From contig JAAYOX010000055.1 in the NCBI GenBank assembly GCA_012520135.1, forward strand, positions 1 through 6,838: a stretch of DNA of 6,838 bases. Direction: 5' to 3'. The notes under the pieces were generated by a model, which was not told the origin of the DNA, did no database searches, and worked only from the letters and a program-made list of their open reading frames with translations. This document shows, one piece after another, positions 5,354-6,838 of this stretch (positions within the stretch are counted from its first letter, which is position 1; the number at the start of each line of letters is the position of its first letter). The DNA is from Clostridia bacterium. Lineage in GTDB: Bacteria > Bacillota > DULZ01. Position numbers and translations under genes: made by a program.

Positions 5354-6757
5354 ATGAACGATGAAGTTTCGTTGAAAAAGTACGCGTTAATTTCGGCTAC
5401 CATGGCTGCCTTTCTTGCCCCTTTTATGGGTAGTTCCATTAACTTGGCTATCCCGGCAATTGGAGAAGAATTTCAGACCGGTGCTTTGCTGTTGGGTTGG
5501 GTGGTAAGCTGCTATTTACTGGCTTCTGCTGCTTTTTTGGTACCCATGGGGCGGTTGGCCGATATTATAGGCAGGAAAAAAGTTTTTGTTACGGGGGTAT
5601 TTTTATTCGCCGTATTTTCTTTGATGTGTGGCTTGGCGAGTAATATCAAACTCTTTATTGCTTACAGGGTACTTCAGGGAATTGGAAGTGCCATGATTTT
5701 TGGCACCAATATGGCTATTTTGACTTCTGTCTATCCTCCCCGGGAAAGGGGTAAAGTATTGGGAATTAACAGTGCCTCCATTTACCTGGGCTTATCTCTG
5801 GGACCGGTTTTGGGAGGGTTTCTCAATCACCGGTTTGGCTGGCAATTTATTTTTTATTTTAGCTCCTTGTGGGCCATAGCTGCTTTGCTGGTGATCATTT
5901 TCAAACTGAAAGGAGAATGGGTAGGAGCAAAAGGTCAAAAGTATGACAGTGTAGGTGCTTTGTTGTACTTTGTAAGCTTAGTGGCCTTTATGTACGGGCT
6001 ATCTTCTTTTACCAGCGTCAACTGGGCTCCTTACCTATTTGTCTTTGGACTGGCAGTACTGGGGATGTTTGTTTATTACGAAACCAAGGTTACTAACCCC
6101 CTGCTGGATTTAAAGCTGTTCATCAATAATGTTACCCTGACCTTTTCAAATCTGGCCGCCTTTATTAACTATAGTGCCACATTTGCCGGCACCTTTTTAC
6201 TGTCTTTATATTTACAATCGGTGAGGGGCTATGATTCCCAATTATCAGGTTTAATTTTGTTGGCACAGCCTTTAATTATGGCTCTACTGTCACCGGTAGC
6301 AGGAACATTATCCGACCGGATGGAGCCTAGAAAAGTTGCTTCTGCGGGGATGGCTATTACCACCATTAGTCTGTTTGTCTTTTGTTTCCTGGGGCCTGAT
6401 ACTTCTATTTCCTTAGTGATGGGCAACTTACTGTTTATGGGAGCGGGATTTGCTTTGTTTGCCTCCCCGAATACCAATGCGGTGATGAGTTCTGTCCGAA
6501 AAGAGGTTTATGGTTTGGCCTCTTCTACTCTAGGGACCATGCGGTTGGTAGGACAATCGGTGAGTATGGCTATTGTTACCTTAATGTTGTCCCATTTTGT
6601 GGGCAATGTTGAATTGGAGTTTGCTTCCACAGCGTCGTTAATCAACTGTACCAGAGTATCATTTATGGTCTTTACAGTTCTTTGTTTCATCGGGATCTTT
6701 GCTTCCCTGGCCAAGGGAAATGTGCATATAGCCAAGGAAGTCAAGGATACAAATTGA
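5354..6757 (+). CDS. MFS transporter, DHA2 family (EmrB/QacA-like, 14 TMS)
   Basis: Inner-membrane proton-driven exporter of drugs or other small amphipathic compounds; substrate unknown. The start at 5354 gives 467 residues, typical of the family, with GAGGTGG (5342-5348) 5 bases upstream. The same frame extends to ATG 5219, adding 45 residues that overlap the 44-aa ORF, a terminator and a promoter, so I reject that start. Hydrophobic segments count to about 14. Motif D1-like GWVVSCYLLASA is at 48-59, motif A GRLADIIGRKK at 66-76, and antiporter motif C GLSLGPVLGGFL at 146-157, followed by FGWQFIF at the start of TMS6. A second motif-A-like SDRMEPRK (320-327) marks the C-terminal half. The full reading frame is intact and ends in a charged tail. 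It appears to be transcribed alone. Family certain, substrate not. Confidence 0.92.
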   Translation: MNDEVSLKKYALISATMAAFLAPFMGSSINLAIPAIGEEFQTGALLLGWVVSCYLLASAAFLVPMGRLADIIGRKKVFVTGVFLFAVFSLMCGLASNIKLFIAYRVLQGIGSAMIFGTNMAILTSVYPPRERGKVLGINSASIYLGLSLGPVLGGFLNHRFGWQFIFYFSSLWAIAALLVIIFKLKGEWVGAKGQKYDSVGALLYFVSLVAFMYGLSSFTSVNWAPYLFVFGLAVLGMFVYYETKVTNPLLDLKLFINNVTLTFSNLAAFINYSATFAGTFLLSLYLQSVRGYDSQLSGLILLAQPLIMALLSPVAGTLSDRMEPRKVASAGMAITTISLFVFCFLGPDTSISLVMGNLLFMGAGFALFASPNTNAVMSSVRKEVYGLASSTLGTMRLVGQSVSMAIVTLMLSHFVGNVELEFASTASLINCTRVSFMVFTVLCFIGIFASLAKGNVHIAKEVKDTN

Positions 6758-6838
6758 ATTTTGTCTGGAAGGACTGTTAAAGAGACCGCTGGGATCGTCA
6801 ATCAAGAGCAGCTTAAAAAGATTTAACCTATAGCCGGC

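Noticed and set aside
6229..6801. Reverse-strand frames opposite the end of the MFS gene
   Set aside because: Shadows of the membrane-protein coding sequence; no start signals or family features.
6758..6838. Short in-frame continuation after the MFS stop (TTG 6761, about 20 codons)
   Set aside because: No ribosome binding site, very short and unrecognised; no terminator hairpin was seen in this tail either.

Overview
The window looks like chromosomal DNA of a moderate-GC, low-to-mid-GC Gram-positive bacterium (Firmicutes; a clostridial or Peptococcaceae-like relative is my guess). The basis is the very strong AGGAGG-type ribosome binding sites, short hairpin-plus-T-run terminators, a PgcA-type phosphoglucomutase and the general protein style. 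No rRNA or tRNA was seen to fix the taxonomy. All the genes recognised lie on the + strand, mostly as single-gene transcription units.

Layout: (1) the 3' part of a PgcA-like phosphoglucomutase (start off the window) ending in a hairpin; (2) a structured 214-bp leader with a possible mini-ORF and a terminator-like hairpin; (3) an AT-richer gene for a Cas3 HD nuclease/helicase that stops just after helicase motif III and so lacks the second RecA domain, with no other cas gene or CRISPR repeat in view; (4) a PAS + Cys/His linker + PilZ protein, a likely cyclic-di-GMP effector; (5) a solitary class-alpha (D12) Dam-type adenine methyltransferase; (6) a 117-aa helical protein of unknown function with its own promoter and terminator; (7) an overlooked 44-aa lysine-rich ORF with a near-perfect Shine-Dalgarno and its own terminator; (8) a DHA2-family MFS drug exporter whose start is better placed at 5354 than at the longest-ORF start; (9) a short tail with no clear feature.

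The genes do not form one pathway. The cas3 piece is probably a remnant of a CRISPR-Cas locus left between housekeeping and regulatory genes. Its AT-rich composition and abrupt C-terminal break at about 2550-2575 support that. I found no convincing evidence of a complete new system. The points most worth checking are the truncated orphan cas3 and its leader, the unusual PAS-CxxxxxC-PilZ architecture, and the small ORF packed between two terminators ahead of the MFS gene.
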